From Arenibacter certesii DSM 19833 (GTDB taxonomy: Bacteria; Bacteroidota; Bacteroidia; Flavobacteriales; Flavobacteriaceae): DNA of 64,000 nt. Position 1 is the first letter of the stretch. Each line of letters begins with the position of its first letter. The stretch covers positions 1 through 64,000 of the forward strand of contig NZ_AUCB01000022.1 of NCBI RefSeq assembly GCF_000429545.1. The letters run 5' to 3'. Below the pieces are notes generated by a model. The model searched no databases and had not been told where the DNA came from. It saw only the letters and a list, made by a program, of their open reading frames with translations. Shown here one piece after another: positions 62,246-64,000 of the stretch. A program made the position numbers and the translations under genes.

Positions 62246-63556
62246 ATGAAAACAATAGACAATATACCTACTTCAAAAATACACCGTGCATCCAAACTGG
62301 TTACTACAGGTGCAAAGGTTGGAGTAAACTATTTAAAGTATTATGGTGATAAATTTACCAAAACGGAAGTTGAAGCTCGGAGTCGACTTAACGAAAATAA
62401 CGCAGAAGATATTTATGACAGTCTAAAACAGCTTAAGGGGAGCGCCTTAAAAGTAGCACAAATGCTTAGTATGGAGAAAAGTATAATGCCACAGGCTTAC
62501 GTAGAGAAATTTTCACTAGCCCAATTTTCAGTGCCCCCCTTATCGCCTCCTTTAGTTATAAAGACATTTAAAAAGTATTTTGGTAAATCTCCCAATGAAT
62601 TATTTGATTCGTTTAATTCCACCTCTGTAAATGCTGCCAGTATTGGACAGGTGCATGAGGCAGAAAAAGATGGAAAGAAATTAGCCGTTAAAATACAATA
62701 TCCGGGTGTTGCAGAAAGCATTGCTTCCGATTTGGCTTTGGTGAAACCTATTGCCATTAAAATGTTCAATATAAAAGGCAAGGATTCGGATAAATATTTT
62801 AAAGAAGTTGAGGGCAAGCTTATTGAGGAGACAAATTATATCTTGGAGCTAGAACAAAGCAAAGAACTTGCCAATGCCTGTTCTAAGATCCCAAACCTAC
62901 TATTTCCTAATTACTACAAGGAGCTATCGTCTGAAAGGATTATTACCATGGATTTTATGAACGGCGAACACCTTTCTGAGTTTACTGCCCATAATAAAGA
63001 TCAAGAGATTGCCAATATGTTAGGACAAGCGCTCTGGGATTTTTATATGTTCCAAATACATATATTACGGAAGGTTCATGCAGATCCGCACCCTGGAAAC
63101 TTTTTGGTTTCCAAAGAAAACAAACTAATAGCATTGGATTTCGGATGCATGAAAACAATTCCAAGCGATTTTTATGTCCCCTATTTTGAACTTGCTCAGC
63201 CGGAGAACATTAATAATCATAGTTTTTTTATATCAAAATTATACGAATTAGAAATTCTAAGAGAAGATGATTCCAAGGAAGAAATAGAATTCTTTACCGA
63301 GATGTTCCATGAATTGCTAGAACTCTTTACACAACCCTTTCACGTCGAAAATTTTGACTTTTCTGATGAACAATTTTTTAGAAATATAACCGATTTAGGG
63401 CAACGATACTCAAAAAGCACCGAATTGCGTAAAATGAACGGAAATCGGGGATCCAAACATTTTATTTATATCAACAGAACGTTTTTTGGTTTGTATAACC
63501 TAATGTTCGATCTAAAAGCGAACAACATAATTATCAACAATTATAGTTCTCTATAG
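62246..63556 (+). CDS. AarF/ABC1/UbiB-family kinase-like protein
   Basis: A 436-residue ABC1-family atypical kinase. It contains the KxGQ-like KGSALKVAQMLSME region, the Ala-rich nucleotide loop VNAASIGQVHEAE, the lysine site KLAVKIQYPGV, the catalytic-type HADPHPGNFLV and the metal-binding LDFGCMK. These proteins are membrane-associated ATPases tied to ubiquinone/menaquinone or isoprenoid lipid metabolism. No obvious transmembrane helix is visible, which is normal for short bacterial members. It follows the TetR-like gene by six bases. Confidence 0.9.
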   Translation: MKTIDNIPTSKIHRASKLVTTGAKVGVNYLKYYGDKFTKTEVEARSRLNENNAEDIYDSLKQLKGSALKVAQMLSMEKSIMPQAYVEKFSLAQFSVPPLSPPLVIKTFKKYFGKSPNELFDSFNSTSVNAASIGQVHEAEKDGKKLAVKIQYPGVAESIASDLALVKPIAIKMFNIKGKDSDKYFKEVEGKLIEETNYILELEQSKELANACSKIPNLLFPNYYKELSSERIITMDFMNGEHLSEFTAHNKDQEIANMLGQALWDFYMFQIHILRKVHADPHPGNFLVSKENKLIALDFGCMKTIPSDFYVPYFELAQPENINNHSFFISKLYELEILREDDSKEEIEFFTEMFHELLELFTQPFHVENFDFSDEQFFRNITDLGQRYSKSTELRKMNGNRGSKHFIYINRTFFGLYNLMFDLKANNIIINNYSSL

Positions 63557-63682
63557 GTTATTTTTCATAGTACCCTATAAAGTTGGCAATCATTATGCCT
63601 GCCCTTAAAAAACATACCCACCTGGTTTTATAGCAAACTAAGTGGGTATAAATTAAATGGGTTTTTTAAGTACAAACGACTT

Positions 63683-64000
63683 TTAAGATTTATAGTGACC
63701 TCTAATTTTCTCTTCTATTTCCTCATCCCATAACCGGGTTAACAATTCCTTAGCCATATTATTATAATAGATCGCTTTGGCTTCGTCTCCTACTACATTG
63801 TAAACTTCGGATAATTTATATATGGCCGGTATATACATATTGTTTATACGAAGGCAGATAGTAAATTCTCTAATTGCCTCAATATTTTTACCCTTATCGG
63901 CTAATTTTACCCCCTTTTTAAAGTGCCTTTCTATTTCCTTGACATCGTTATAAAATTTTGAATGCAGAATGTCCTTAGATTTTGTAGTAATAAAAGAACA
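63683..64000 (-). CDS. TPR-type protein, C-terminal part (cut by window edge)
   Basis: On the minus strand a frame with no stop runs from the window end to a TAA at 63683-63685 (105 residues seen, start beyond 64000). HFKKGVKLADKGKNIEAIRE and FTICLRINNMYIPAIYKLSE match two tetratricopeptide helical pairs, and VYNVVGDEAKAIYYNNMAKE a third. The end is the basic KIRGHYKS. The gene is clearly protein-coding by composition. Its full length and role cannot be judged from this window. Confidence 0.75.
   Translation of the reverse strand, partial: CSFITTKSKDILHSKFYNDVKEIERHFKKGVKLADKGKNIEAIREFTICLRINNMYIPAIYKLSEVYNVVGDEAKAIYYNNMAKELLTRLWDEEIEEKIRGHYKS

Overview
The window is chromosomal DNA of a Bacteroidota bacterium, most likely a marine member of Flavobacteriaceae; I cannot name the genus. 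The support is the low G+C content, A-rich rather than Shine-Dalgarno leaders, TAnnTTTG-type promoter boxes, and Bacteroidota-type families: a BfmA/BtgA mobilisation protein, an IntDOT-like integrase with Ser at the first catalytic Arg position, a SusD-free surface lipoprotein with DUF7467-like repeats, and an FG-GAP secreted protein.

Left part (1-24.6 kb): the 3' end of an IS256-family element, a DUF3891 gene, a Ku-LigD end-joining operon, a response regulator next to a GH13 branching-enzyme-like protein that appears to have lost its catalytic residues, a set of small stress/envelope proteins (lipoprotein, glycine-zipper protein, DUF7218/Rho-N protein), a GH130 gene convergent with two GT4 glycosyltransferases, a lone UvrC-type GIY-YIG nuclease, a diacylglycerol-kinase-like gene, surE and a large FAD/NAD(P)-binding protein. 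The wide gaps here are rich in gene debris: a decayed TPP riboswitch with no thiamine gene, a DUF2383 gene broken by an in-frame stop, a UvrA C-terminal fragment, an internally deleted IS3 copy, and a broken paralogue of the glycine-zipper protein containing an (AAT)10 expansion.

Middle part (24.6-34.7 kb): an accessory region. It holds a ParDE pair whose toxin C-terminus is frameshifted, a truncated serine recombinase, a 1400-residue CheB-CheR-PAS-histidine kinase of visibly different base composition, and what looks like a defective mobilisable element (two helix-turn-helix genes, a BfmA gene, a tyrosine integrase, no relaxase) beside a tRNA-Pro(GGG) gene.

Right part (34.7-64 kb): mostly ordinary chromosome. 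It has an FG-GAP/VCBS secreted protein, an SDR-DUF2867 protein, a five-gene periplasmic thiol/sulfur set (secreted protein, DoxX, two DsrE-like proteins, TlpA), an EamA exporter, a class-A-beta-lactamase-like serine hydrolase, an SBF-type transporter, exonuclease III, a site-2 protease with CBS domains, a PAS kinase with a receiver-CRP regulator and a Usp protein, a formaldehyde-fixing hxlBA pair opposite an AraC regulator, HPF, YetF/DUF421, a Pmp3-type peptide, an intact DUF2383 protein, a CapK-like adenylate-forming enzyme, a lipoprotein combining a thioester-domain-like N-terminus with five 112-residue repeats, a TetR-like gene with an AarF kinase, and a partial TPR protein.

No CRISPR array, rRNA or prophage structural genes were seen. 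The most unusual items are the orphan TPP riboswitch, the GH13 pseudoenzyme, the thioester-domain repeat lipoprotein, and the several pseudogenes that are older copies of intact genes in the same window.
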